NCBI GenBank assembly: GCA_030526265.1
Contig: JAUNDE010000014.1
Span: 1-46,568 of the forward strand
Length of the DNA stretch: 46,568 bases
DNA from: Eubacteriales bacterium
Lineage (GTDB): Bacteria > Bacillota > Clostridia > Lachnospirales > Lachnospiraceae
Direction of reading: 5' to 3'
Every line of letters begins with the position of its first letter. Position 1 is the first letter of the stretch. Position numbers and translations under genes: made by a program. Positions 15,033 to 23,064 of this stretch are shown here, piece after piece. Under the pieces are notes generated by a model that was given only the letters and a program-made list of their open reading frames with translations, did not search any database and had not been told where the DNA came from.

Positions 15033-15068
15033 ATCAGGAATGTCAATGATGGGCCTGACATTCCTGAT
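15033..15068 (+). promoter_or_regulatory. Strong intercistronic stem-loop
   Basis: ATCAGGAATGTCA (15033-15045) and TGACATTCCTGAT (15056-15068) form a perfect 13-bp stem with a 10-base loop between srlE and srlB. No T-run follows, so it is more likely an mRNA-stabilising or processing element than a terminator. Confidence 0.7.
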
Positions 15069-15089
15069 CAGCTGTAAAAGGAGAAAAAA

Positions 15090-15446
15090 ATGAATGTTAT
15101 ATATAAAAATCAGATTAAGGCAATGGGATCAATGGTAACTGCATTTGAAGGAATGCTTCTTTTGTTTGGAGAAAGTGCTCCGGCAGAGCTGAAGGATTTC
15201 TGCTATTCCGTAGAAGTTCATCCGATTCATGGAACAATTGCAGCAGGACAGACACTTATGTTTGATGATCAGGAATATAAGATCACTGCAGTCGGAGAGG
15301 AAGCACCTCACACACTGGAAGGACTTGGGCACTGTACAATTAATTTCAGTGGACAGACAGAAGTTGAACTGCCGGGAACCATTTACGTAGAGAATAAGGC
15401 GATGCCAAAAGTATCAATTGGAACAATTTTGAAAATTGTTGAATAA
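15090..15446 (+). CDS. srlB: PTS glucitol/sorbitol transporter subunit IIA
   Basis: A 118-residue IIA-Gut protein, the family's normal length. FEGMLLLFGESAPAELKDFC precedes the His region VEVHPIHGTIAAGQTL (the phosphorylated His is one of the two His at about 44-47); GHCTINFSG and VELPGTIYVE complete the fold. It passes phosphate from HPr to IIB. AAAAGGAG site upstream. Last structural gene before the regulator's own promoter. Confidence 0.95.
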   Translation: MNVIYKNQIKAMGSMVTAFEGMLLLFGESAPAELKDFCYSVEVHPIHGTIAAGQTLMFDDQEYKITAVGEEAPHTLEGLGHCTINFSGQTEVELPGTIYVENKAMPKVSIGTILKIVE

Positions 15447-15451
15447 AGTAA

Positions 15452-15509
15452 TTGACTTGTTTCAAAAAATAAGTATAATTACTTTTATAAAAGGTTTTAT
15501 AAAAGTAAT
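15452..15509 (+). promoter_or_regulatory. Promoter with overlapping 32-base inverted repeat
   Basis: TTGACT (15452-15457), 16 bases, TATAAT (15474-15479). A perfect 15-bp inverted repeat, ATTACTTTTATAAAA / TTTTATAAAAGTAAT (15478-15509), begins inside the -10 box and covers the expected start point. It could be an operator for the PRD regulator or another repressor. Confidence 0.6.
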
Positions 15510-15541
15510 GAATAAAAATAGGATGAAACGGAAGGTGCGAC

Positions 15542-17461
15542 ATGAAAAGTCTGTTCAACGACAATAGAAAAGCAAATATATTGATATTATTGCGTAGAAC
15601 GCAGGCAGCGTCCATGGAAATGTTAGTATCTGTTTTGAATGTCGGAGACAGAACGATCCGGAATGATATCAGGCAGATCAATGAGGAAATGGATGGCTGT
15701 GCAAGCATAGATAACATTAAGGGTAAATATATACTTCGCATCTTTCATGAAGAAAAATTTCGAAAAAAATTCAGTGAACTAATACAGGAAGATACATTGC
15801 TTAATTCACCAAAGAATCGTAGAGATTATATTTTTGCAAAATTGATGAGAGCGGAGGAAATGGTTCTCACAGATGAACTTGCATATGAGATGAATGTCGG
15901 GCGAACGACAATGGTAAGTGACCTGAAAAAGCTTCGCTCTGATGTGGAAGAATATAAGTTATCTGTTGTAGGTAAAACGAGCAAAGGAATTTGTCTAAAT
16001 GGAGCAGAGATAGATATTCGCAAATATGTGATTGAAAATAACTACGACTTTTGCTATAAAGATTACCCAATGGATGGTGACATCGTTGAAATCATAGACA
16101 GCACGTTAAAAAAATGCGCATTTGAGAAAAAGGTTGTAGAGTCCGTGAGAAAGTTTACAACGTTAATGCTGGATCGCTTTCTCACCGGGCATTACATAGG
16201 GACACTGTTACCGGCTTACTATAATCTGACATCAAAACCGGAGTTTGCATTGATTAATGAAATGGTAGAGCAGATCTCAGGCATTCTCCATATGGATATT
16301 CCCGTGGAAGAAAGAATCTATATTTTCCTTCCGATTGTAGGGATGAGAACACCGACGGATATCAGGGATATGCACCAGATTGAGCTGGATGAGAATGTCC
16401 GTCCGCTAATGAGAGAAATTCTGTTAAGAATCAAAACGGACATGAACATTACGATCAAAAATGGTGAATTTACGGAAGAATTTCTTTATCATCTGATGTT
16501 TATGATTAACCGGTTGAAATTCCGCGTAAAGCTGAATAATCCATTGCTTGAAGATATCAAACATAAATATCCTCTGGCATGGCAGATGGCAGAGGTGGCG
16601 AAAGAAGTGATCCATGAATACTCTGGTCTGGAAGTATCAGAGGAAGAAAAGGGATATCTCGCATCTTATTTTGGAGTATTTCTGACACAGCAGGAGATGA
16701 ACAAAAATGTTCCGTTTTCCATTGCAGTTGTATGCGGAACCGGAAGAGTAACTGCGAGACTGGTCGCAGTACAGCTGAAAAAGATTTTGGATAATACGGC
16801 TGAAATGACATTTTTCTCAGATGAAAAGGTGAGTGAAGAAGTATTAAATCAGTTCGATCTTGTCATAACGACGGTGAATCTGGATTTTCCGTGTGACAGG
16901 CCGATCATACAGATTAATGAGATCTTTAACGAAAAGGAACTGCTCAATAAAATTGATAAAGTCAGATATTGGGATGAGGTTGAAGTTCCTTTAATGGATA
17001 ATAACTGGTTCGTTATGACGGGACTGTTGGATGAAAGCAGATTTTTCTATCTGAATGATGTGTCAACGTATGAAGAGGCTGTTGCAAAAATGGTGACTGA
17101 ATTGACAGAAAGCAATCAGCTCGATGAGGGCTTCTTTGAGAGACTATGTGAGAGGGAAAGCAAAGGTACGATGGTCTTTGACCGTTCGATTGCAATTCCG
17201 CACAGTATTCAGTATGTGGATGACCGAATCGTACTGGCAATCGGGGTGACAGATCAACCGCTCACGTATCACGGATATGAGATCAGTCTGATTTTCCTTC
17301 TGGGATTGCCGGACACAGTCAATGAAGAAGACAAGCTGCTCCTGAGAGTATATGATGAACTTATGACAATTGCAACCGATGAGGAATTAAAAAATAATAT
17401 TATGGAATCGAAAGAGTATTCAACGCTATTACGCGCGCTCTATCGTAATGTTGAAAATTGA
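15542..17461 (+). CDS. PRD-domain PTS-controlled transcriptional regulator (MtlR/LicR type)
   Basis: A 639-residue modular regulator. Two N-terminal HTH domains (ILLRRTQAASMEMLVSVLNVG and DELAYEMNVGRTTMVSDLKKL), two PRD domains (about 170-400) with phosphorylatable His, an EIIB-like domain with IAVVCGTGRVTARL (Cys at about 398), and a C-terminal EIIA-like domain with MVFDRSIAIPHSIQ (active His at about 559). Such activators are tuned by phosphorylation from HPr and cognate PTS subunits. Directly downstream of the glucitol PTS genes but with its own promoter, so most likely controls sorbitol use (a GutR/MtlR-like role). Confidence 0.9.
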   Translation: MKSLFNDNRKANILILLRRTQAASMEMLVSVLNVGDRTIRNDIRQINEEMDGCASIDNIKGKYILRIFHEEKFRKKFSELIQEDTLLNSPKNRRDYIFAKLMRAEEMVLTDELAYEMNVGRTTMVSDLKKLRSDVEEYKLSVVGKTSKGICLNGAEIDIRKYVIENNYDFCYKDYPMDGDIVEIIDSTLKKCAFEKKVVESVRKFTTLMLDRFLTGHYIGTLLPAYYNLTSKPEFALINEMVEQISGILHMDIPVEERIYIFLPIVGMRTPTDIRDMHQIELDENVRPLMREILLRIKTDMNITIKNGEFTEEFLYHLMFMINRLKFRVKLNNPLLEDIKHKYPLAWQMAEVAKEVIHEYSGLEVSEEEKGYLASYFGVFLTQQEMNKNVPFSIAVVCGTGRVTARLVAVQLKKILDNTAEMTFFSDEKVSEEVLNQFDLVITTVNLDFPCDRPIIQINEIFNEKELLNKIDKVRYWDEVEVPLMDNNWFVMTGLLDESRFFYLNDVSTYEEAVAKMVTELTESNQLDEGFFERLCERESKGTMVFDRSIAIPHSIQYVDDRIVLAIGVTDQPLTYHGYEISLIFLLGLPDTVNEEDKLLLRVYDELMTIATDEELKNNIMESKEYSTLLRALYRNVEN

Positions 17462-17490
17462 TAGTATCCTTCATTTTACACTTTTTTAGA

Positions 17491-17525
17491 ACGAGGGCAG
17501 GGACTGAACCCTGTCCTCGTTTTAC
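17491..17525 (+). terminator. Terminator after the PRD regulator
   Basis: ACGAGGGCAGGG (17491-17502), 6-base loop, CCCTGTCCTCGT (17509-17520), then TTTTA. Confidence 0.9.
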
Positions 17526-17633
17526 TTAATCGAGCTCATTTCGATAATGGTTGATGTTTTTTGTTTGAGATTAATCAAAAAAAGGAAGGTTACATTATGT
17601 ACCTCCTGAAACTGATTTCCTGAAACAGAGTGT

Positions 17634-17662
17634 TTGACGGTTTTTCAGAATATCGATATAAT
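17634..17662 (+). promoter_or_regulatory. Promoter of the LTA-synthase-like gene
   Basis: TTGACG (17634-17639), 17 bases, TATAAT (17657-17662), 40 bases before the start codon. Confidence 0.75.
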
Positions 17663-17702
17663 AGATTCTTAGAATAATACAAACAGAGTTTGAGGATGAC
17701 AC

Positions 17703-19664
17703 ATGAGAGCACATAAGATATCAATTTCATTACCCGTATTTTTTTCTCTGCTTCTGGTTTATCTGGAGGCAGTATTTCATATTTATGAATTTAGGTCACT
17801 GACAGGAGGGTTCTTCTTCACTGTGCTGTTTTCGGCAATGGGAGGAATCCTTCTTGGTGCGTTTGTGGGATTGTTCAGAGAGAATGTCTCATATATTATT
17901 ACGATTATTCTGACGCTGATTCTGTGCGTTTTCTTTTGCGTGGAAGTGATTTATCAGGCAGTTTTCCAGAATTTTCTTGCGTTATTCAGCATGCTTGGTG
18001 TGGCGGGGCAGGCATTTGATTTCTTGGATGTAATAGGAAAGAATATCATGCTTACCCTGACAGGAATTATTATTTTTATGCTTCCGCTTATTTTCCTTAT
18101 CATCGGCAGACATAAGAAATGGATTACATTCAGACAACATTCGGTGAAAGGATTTTGGCAAAGGGCAGGAGTGGCTGCTGAATGTTACCTGGCTGCAATT
18201 TTTATATTAAGCTTTATGAACCAGGAGCCTTATGGACTGAACGATATTTACTATCACAATGTTTCTACAGATCTGACTGTAGAGCAATTTGGCGTTGTGA
18301 CGATGAATCGTCTGGATGCCTTATATGCGATAGTCGGAAAACCCACACGCACATTACAGGCTGTTGAAGCAGTAGAGGAAATTCCGGAGCCAGAAGAGCC
18401 GGAGATTGATGTATCACCTAATGTGATGGATATTGATTTTGATGGAATTACAGCTTCTGCACCAAATGAATCGGTGGTACAGCTGACACAGTATTTTCAG
18501 TCACGGTCAGGGACGAGAAAGAATGAATATACGGGAATGTTTGCCGGGTATAATGTAATTTTTATTACCGCAGAAGGATTCTCGAAATATGTGATTGATA
18601 AAGAACGGACACCGACTCTATACAGGCTGAAGAATGAAGGATTTGTGTTTCATCATTACTATACGCCGGGATGGTATGGGAGCACATCTGCCGGAGAGTA
18701 TGCTAATCTGACGGGACTGCTGCCGTCGGATGGAATTGTTTCCATGAAGGTTGCCGGAGAACATCAAAATAATATGTATTTTACACTGGGACGTCAGTTG
18801 GAGAGGCTGGGATATACACTGAACGGATATCATAATAACAGCTATACCTATTACGGAAGAGATCAGTCACATACGAATATGGGTTATAACTGGTACGGAA
18901 CCGGCAACTGGTTCCAGCCGGAAACGAACGACAACGGGCAGGAGTACTGGCCGCAGTCGGATCTCCAGCTTATGCAGCAGAGTATGAGTCTGTACATGGA
19001 CAGTGAACCGTTTCATACATATTATATGACGGTAAGCGGTCATATGCTGTATGATGTGAACAGCAATCAGATGGCATACCGTAATTATGATATGGTAGCG
19101 GATCTGCCTTATTCTGAGACGGCCAAAGGATATCTTGCCAGTCAGATGGAGCTTGAGAAAGCAATGGAAGCTCTGGTTGGAGAGCTGGAAGCTCGGGGGA
19201 TTGCAGACCATACAGTGATCGTGCTGGGGGCAGATCATATTCCTTATGATGATAAACCGGTATGTGATGAACTGGCGGGACACGAGCTTGAACAGGCGAT
19301 TGAATGGTATGAGAACGACCTGATCATCTGGTCCGGCAGCATGGAAGAACCGATCGTAGTAGACAAATATTGTTATGATGTGGACATTTTGCCGACGGTT
19401 TCCAATCTTCTGGGGCTTTCCTATGACTCCAGACTGATGGTGGGCCAGGACATTCTGTCAGATTCAGAGCAGCTGGTATGCTTTCCGGATCGCAGCTTCA
19501 TATCCGGGAAATGTATATATAATGCTTCAAACGGAAGTGTAACTCCCCTGACAGACGAAGAAATCACTCAGGAATATCTGGATAACTTCTCTGCAATCGT
19601 ATATAACAAATTCAGCGTGTCCGAGATGATCTTGAATGAAGATTATTACCGGTATCTGGATTGA
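17703..19664 (+). CDS. LTA synthase family membrane phosphatase/sulfatase-fold enzyme
   Basis: A 653-residue protein: about five N-terminal membrane spans, then an extracellular alkaline-phosphatase-fold domain from about residue 280 (YNVIFITAEGFSKYVID, metal-binding Glu). The nucleophile Thr region is YGSTSAGEYANLTG (about 322-335); VSGHMLYDVNSN and IVLGADHIPYDD (metal-binding Asp-His) follow. LtaS proteins polymerise glycerol-phosphate from phosphatidylglycerol onto the cell envelope; this branch may alternatively transfer glycerol phosphate or phosphoethanolamine to glycans. Own promoter; followed by the ROK gene without a clear terminator. Confidence 0.85.
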   Translation: MRAHKISISLPVFFSLLLVYLEAVFHIYEFRSLTGGFFFTVLFSAMGGILLGAFVGLFRENVSYIITIILTLILCVFFCVEVIYQAVFQNFLALFSMLGVAGQAFDFLDVIGKNIMLTLTGIIIFMLPLIFLIIGRHKKWITFRQHSVKGFWQRAGVAAECYLAAIFILSFMNQEPYGLNDIYYHNVSTDLTVEQFGVVTMNRLDALYAIVGKPTRTLQAVEAVEEIPEPEEPEIDVSPNVMDIDFDGITASAPNESVVQLTQYFQSRSGTRKNEYTGMFAGYNVIFITAEGFSKYVIDKERTPTLYRLKNEGFVFHHYYTPGWYGSTSAGEYANLTGLLPSDGIVSMKVAGEHQNNMYFTLGRQLERLGYTLNGYHNNSYTYYGRDQSHTNMGYNWYGTGNWFQPETNDNGQEYWPQSDLQLMQQSMSLYMDSEPFHTYYMTVSGHMLYDVNSNQMAYRNYDMVADLPYSETAKGYLASQMELEKAMEALVGELEARGIADHTVIVLGADHIPYDDKPVCDELAGHELEQAIEWYENDLIIWSGSMEEPIVVDKYCYDVDILPTVSNLLGLSYDSRLMVGQDILSDSEQLVCFPDRSFISGKCIYNASNGSVTPLTDEEITQEYLDNFSAIVYNKFSVSEMILNEDYYRYLD

Positions 19665-19741
19665 GTTGCAAATAAATGAGAAATGGAGTAAAATCTTTTG
19701 TAAAAGAATTTATAAAAGCAAATAGAATATATGGAGACATT

Positions 19742-20842
19742 ATGAAAAAAGAAAAAATGTATAACGCTATCCTCGGAATACTTCGTGAAAATGGATTTCT
19801 CACAAGGCAGGAAATAGCGAAAAAACTGAAGATCAGTATGCCGACGGCATTACAGTATACAAATGAATTACTGCAAATGGAATTGATCATGGAATCCGGA
19901 GAAATAGAATCAACAGGCGGGAGAAAGGCAAAGATCCTTTCGGTGAACCAAAATATTGCATACAGTGTTGGAATTGAAATCGGAATTCATCATGTGACAT
20001 TTGTATTGCTTGGATATATGGGGACAGTGCTGTGCGAAGAACGCTGTGGATTGATCTTTCAGGATGAGAGAGACTGGTATCGTTCATTTCAGGAAAAATT
20101 CAAGCAATTCACTGAAAAATACGCAATTGAGACAGAAAGAATATTGTGCGGGGGCATTTCGTTCCCTGGTATTATTGATGAAGAGAAAAATATGATCCTT
20201 CGTTCTCATATATTGAATGTTGAATTTGTCGCATTGGACCGTTTTCAGAACGCATTTCCATTTCCAATCATGGTAGTGAATGATGCAAATTGTGCCGCTA
20301 TGACAGAAACAAGAACGCACAAAATGGATTATATCTATATTTCGTTGAATGAATCTGTTGGAGGGGGCATCATTCGGAGTGGAAAGATCCATTACGGACA
20401 ATCACTTCAGGCCGGAGAGATCGGTCATGTTATTTTGGTCCCTGGTGGCAAAAAGTGCTATTGTGGCAAAAAAGGATGTGCAGATGCATATCTTTCTTCG
20501 AAAGTGTTGTGTGAGAATGAGACAAACCTGTCTGATTTCTTTGAAAAGCTGAAGTCCGGTGAAGAATCCGTTTGCAAAAAATGGAATCAATATCTCAACA
20601 ACCTTGCGATTTTGATCACAAATATGAAAATGGTTCAGGATACAGATATTATCGTTGGCGGTGAAGTGGGAATGTATATGGGTGAGTATGTTGATGAACT
20701 TATGGAAAAGGTTCAGGAATATGATATGTTTGCAAGAAACATAGATTATGTGTTTACCTGTGATGTTCAAAAGCATGTCTGTGCGATCGGAGCCGGATGG
20801 ATCGCCTTGCAGAGACATTATGGTGATGTGATTCATCTGTAA
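19742..20842 (+). CDS. ROK-family transcriptional regulator
   Basis: About 366 residues. N-terminal winged helix (LTRQEIAKKLKISMPTALQY), then a ROK domain: ISFPGIIDEEKN, VVNDANCAAMTE, VGGGIIRSGKIHYGQSLQAG, and the zinc-binding GHVILVPGGKKCYCGKKGC. The sugar-kinase phosphate loop DxGxT is degraded (SVGIEIGIHH), so it should bind rather than phosphorylate a sugar. Start at 19742 has GGAGA 6 bases upstream. Its target is unknown; the flanking LTA-synthase-like gene is the nearest candidate. Confidence 0.85.
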   Translation: MKKEKMYNAILGILRENGFLTRQEIAKKLKISMPTALQYTNELLQMELIMESGEIESTGGRKAKILSVNQNIAYSVGIEIGIHHVTFVLLGYMGTVLCEERCGLIFQDERDWYRSFQEKFKQFTEKYAIETERILCGGISFPGIIDEEKNMILRSHILNVEFVALDRFQNAFPFPIMVVNDANCAAMTETRTHKMDYIYISLNESVGGGIIRSGKIHYGQSLQAGEIGHVILVPGGKKCYCGKKGCADAYLSSKVLCENETNLSDFFEKLKSGEESVCKKWNQYLNNLAILITNMKMVQDTDIIVGGEVGMYMGEYVDELMEKVQEYDMFARNIDYVFTCDVQKHVCAIGAGWIALQRHYGDVIHL

Positions 20843-20893
20843 ACAATTCTTCCTTCTGGTAGTTATGTGAAATGAATCCGAGAGTAAAATATG

Positions 20894-21077
20894 TTTATCT
20901 CAGTCGAAGAAGACTCCCACTTCTATAAGTGGTGAGTAATAAGAAATTTGTCTCAGTGGGAGTTCAATCTCCGACTGAGATAAACGCTCCGCGAGGATGC
21001 GCAGCGATTCTGAGGAGAAAGATGTCAGCTTAAGCTGACCAGAATCGCGCGCCAAGTCTCACGTGCGTTCGACTTGA
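20894..21077 (+). other. Structured non-coding element ending in the 57-bp repeat (copy 2)
   Basis: A nested set of pairings. TTTATCTCAGTCG (20894-20906) pairs with CGACTGAGATAAA (20972-20984), 13 bp perfect. Inside it ACTCCCACT (20913-20921) pairs with AGTGGGAGT (20955-20963), competing with a CCACTT/AAGTGG hairpin (20917-20932). Next, GCGCAGCGATTCTG (20999-21012) pairs with CAGAATCGCGCGC (21040-21052) with one bulge around the palindrome at 21024-21039. Last, CAAGTC/GACTTG (21053-21076). The last 57 bases are identical to 11055-11111. No gene in it. It could be the orphan end of an IS200/IS605-type element or an unclassified RNA. Confidence 0.65.
21021..21077 (+). repeat. 57-bp perfect direct repeat, copy 2
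   Basis: Identical to 11055-11111 and in the same orientation; the two copies bracket the yerC, glucitol, LTA-synthase-like and ROK block of about 10 kb. Confidence 0.9.
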
Positions 21078-21118
21078 ATATCAGGACAGTGAAAAATAAA
21101 TAATGGAGATGAAAACGC

Positions 21119-22054
21119 TTGAGAATATACAATATTTTGAAAAAGATACAAACCGAAATGATTTCTGTGCTGCTGCTCGTAATAACTCTGACAGGATGCG
21201 GTCAGAATACTGATACGCAAAAGGAGGAGCAGAATTCCTGGACGAATAAGAGTCAGGAAATTCAGATGGACGCTGGTGTCAATGTTGATAGTCTGGAAGA
21301 TATACCGGAATATGACGGAGAGAACTTTGTTACAGTCAATGATAATCATCCGGATTTTACGGACGAAGAGATGACGACAGAGCCTTTTGAAGAATACAGT
21401 CCCCTGGATTCACTTGGCAGATGTGGTTCTGCTTATGCAAATGTCTGCACAGATATTATGCCAACGGAAGAAAGGGAGGCCATTGGACTGGTGAAACCTT
21501 CCGGATGGCATACGGTAAAGTATAACGGTATTGTGGACGGTAATTATCTTTACAATCGCTGTCATCTGATCGGTTATCAGCTTTCCGGAGAGAATTCAAA
21601 CAATGAGAACCTGATCACAGGAACGAGATGGATGAATGTTCAGGGAATGCTCCCGTTTGAAAACATGGTCGCTGAGTATGTGGAGGAAACCGATAACCAT
21701 GTATTGTATAGAGTTACCCCTGTTTTTGAAGGAGACAATCTTGTGGCAGACGGTGTTCAGATGGAAGCGAAATCAGTAGAAGATGACGGAGAAGCTATTT
21801 GTTTTAATGTATTTGTGTTTAATATTCAGCCCGGAATTGAAATCGACTATGAGACAGGAGACAGTCAGATCGCAGAAGAATATGGGGAAGAAGAGGACGG
21901 TGTTTATATTGCAAATGAAAACACAAAGAAATTTCATGAAGCAGACTGCTCCAGTGTTTCTCAGATTTCAGAAAAGAATAAAAAAGAATTACATGTAGGA
22001 CGTGAACAGTTGATTGAGAAGGGCTACACCCCATGTCAGAGATGTAACCCGTAA
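21119..22054 (+). CDS. Secreted DNA/RNA non-specific endonuclease lipoprotein
   Basis: 311 residues from a TTG start (GGAGA about 10 bases upstream; ATGs nearby are out of frame). Signal peptide with lipobox VITLTGCGQ (Cys at about 27), an acidic linker, then an EndA/NucA-like nuclease domain: GRCGSAYANV, GWHTVKYNGI, active-site NRCHLIGYQLSGENSNNENLITG with the metal-binding Asn, and FENMVAEYV. The C-terminus adds a small Cys/His module (FHEADCSSVSQI...YTPCQRCNP) resembling the Ada-like zinc-binding tail found on many Gram-positive exported nucleases. Likely degrades extracellular DNA at the cell surface. It converges on the ZIP gene, 3 bases apart. Confidence 0.88.
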   Translation: MRIYNILKKIQTEMISVLLLVITLTGCGQNTDTQKEEQNSWTNKSQEIQMDAGVNVDSLEDIPEYDGENFVTVNDNHPDFTDEEMTTEPFEEYSPLDSLGRCGSAYANVCTDIMPTEEREAIGLVKPSGWHTVKYNGIVDGNYLYNRCHLIGYQLSGENSNNENLITGTRWMNVQGMLPFENMVAEYVEETDNHVLYRVTPVFEGDNLVADGVQMEAKSVEDDGEAICFNVFVFNIQPGIEIDYETGDSQIAEEYGEEEDGVYIANENTKKFHEADCSSVSQISEKNKKELHVGREQLIEKGYTPCQRCNP

Positions 22055-22057
22055 AAT

Positions 22058-22840
22058 TTACCCGAGCGCAGTGTCGAGGGCGAGCATCAGTGTGAATCCG
22101 ACAGAAAAAGCGATGGTTCCAAAGTTGGAATGCTCGCCGGCTGACATCTCAGGGATGAGTTCTTCGACTACAACATAGATCATGGCACCTGCCGCGAAGC
22201 TTAAGAGATACGGGAGGACCGGAATGACATATGCCGACAACAGAATCGTGATCACAGCAGCCGCAGGTTCAACAATGCCTGATAACACACCATAAGTGAA
22301 GGCTTTTGTCTTGCTTTCACCCTGTGCCCTGAGTGGCATGGAAATGATCGCGCCTTCCGGGAAGTTCTGGATCGCGATGCCGATCGCAAGTGCCAGCGCA
22401 CCCATAAGAGAAATATCTGTTTTACCGCTTATCCATCCTGCTAATACGACACCAACGGCCATTCCTTCAGGAATGTTGTGAAGTGTGACAGCGAGAACGA
22501 GCATGGTTGATTTTTTGAGATTTGCTTTTAACCCTTCCGGTTCATCGTCATTTGTATGAAGATGAGGGATGGTTTTGTCTAGCAATAATAAGAATAGGAT
22601 TCCAAACCAGAATCCTGAGACTGCAGGGATAAATGAGAAAGTACCCATATGACCTGCCTGTTCCATAGCTGGGATCAGTAAGCTCCAGACAGAAGCAGCC
22701 ACCATGACGCCGGAGGCAAATCCATTCAATCCTCTCTGGACGAGATCGCTTAATTGATTTTTCATAAAAAGCACACAGGAAGTGCCGAGAACAGTTCCCA
22801 GAAAAGGAAGTGTGATTCCGAAAATTAAATTGCTGTTCAA
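22058..22840 (-). CDS. ZIP-family divalent metal transporter
   Basis: A 260-residue membrane protein with eight predicted spans. A His/Asp-rich cytoplasmic loop (HLHTNDDEPEG) lies between spans III and IV; metal-site motifs are VTLHNIPEGMAVGV in span IV and IQNFPEGAIISMPL in span V, as in ZupT. It imports zinc, iron or manganese. The start is TTG at 22838-22840 with AAGGAG upstream. The leader carries an inverted repeat (22865-22880) that may bind a metal regulator. Confidence 0.92.
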   Translation of the reverse strand: MNSNLIFGITLPFLGTVLGTSCVLFMKNQLSDLVQRGLNGFASGVMVAASVWSLLIPAMEQAGHMGTFSFIPAVSGFWFGILFLLLLDKTIPHLHTNDDEPEGLKANLKKSTMLVLAVTLHNIPEGMAVGVVLAGWISGKTDISLMGALALAIGIAIQNFPEGAIISMPLRAQGESKTKAFTYGVLSGIVEPAAAVITILLSAYVIPVLPYLLSFAAGAMIYVVVEELIPEMSAGEHSNFGTIAFSVGFTLMLALDTALG

Positions 22841-22864
22841 ATGAAAACGCTCCTTTCAAATTGA

Positions 22865-22880
22865 GTTAGAAAAATCTAAC
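22865..22880. promoter_or_regulatory. Candidate metalloregulator operator
   Basis: GTTAGA-AAAA-TCTAAC, a perfect 6-bp inverted repeat in the ZIP leader, 25 bases upstream of its start codon. A TTGACA lies at 22914-22919 on the minus strand. The TTAG..CTAA form recalls DtxR/MntR-type sites; assignment is tentative. Confidence 0.4.
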
Positions 22881-23064
22881 AAAATACTAGCATGTTATAT
22901 GAAAGTATTCAAGTGTCAATCGATTCATACCATCTCCATTGACGGGGAACGGTTCATAGTCTAAAATTGCAGATAGAATATGGTTTTTACAGTCATATTC
23001 AGAGTAATCAGAAAGTATGAATTGATGAACAGGCATCGGCCGGTTTCAGCAAAAGGTGAAGAAG

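Noticed and set aside
20894-21077. CRISPR array or tRNA gene (GTTCGA motif within the repeat).
   Set aside because: There are no regularly spaced repeats, and no cloverleaf with acceptor stem and anticodon arm can be drawn around GTTCGA.
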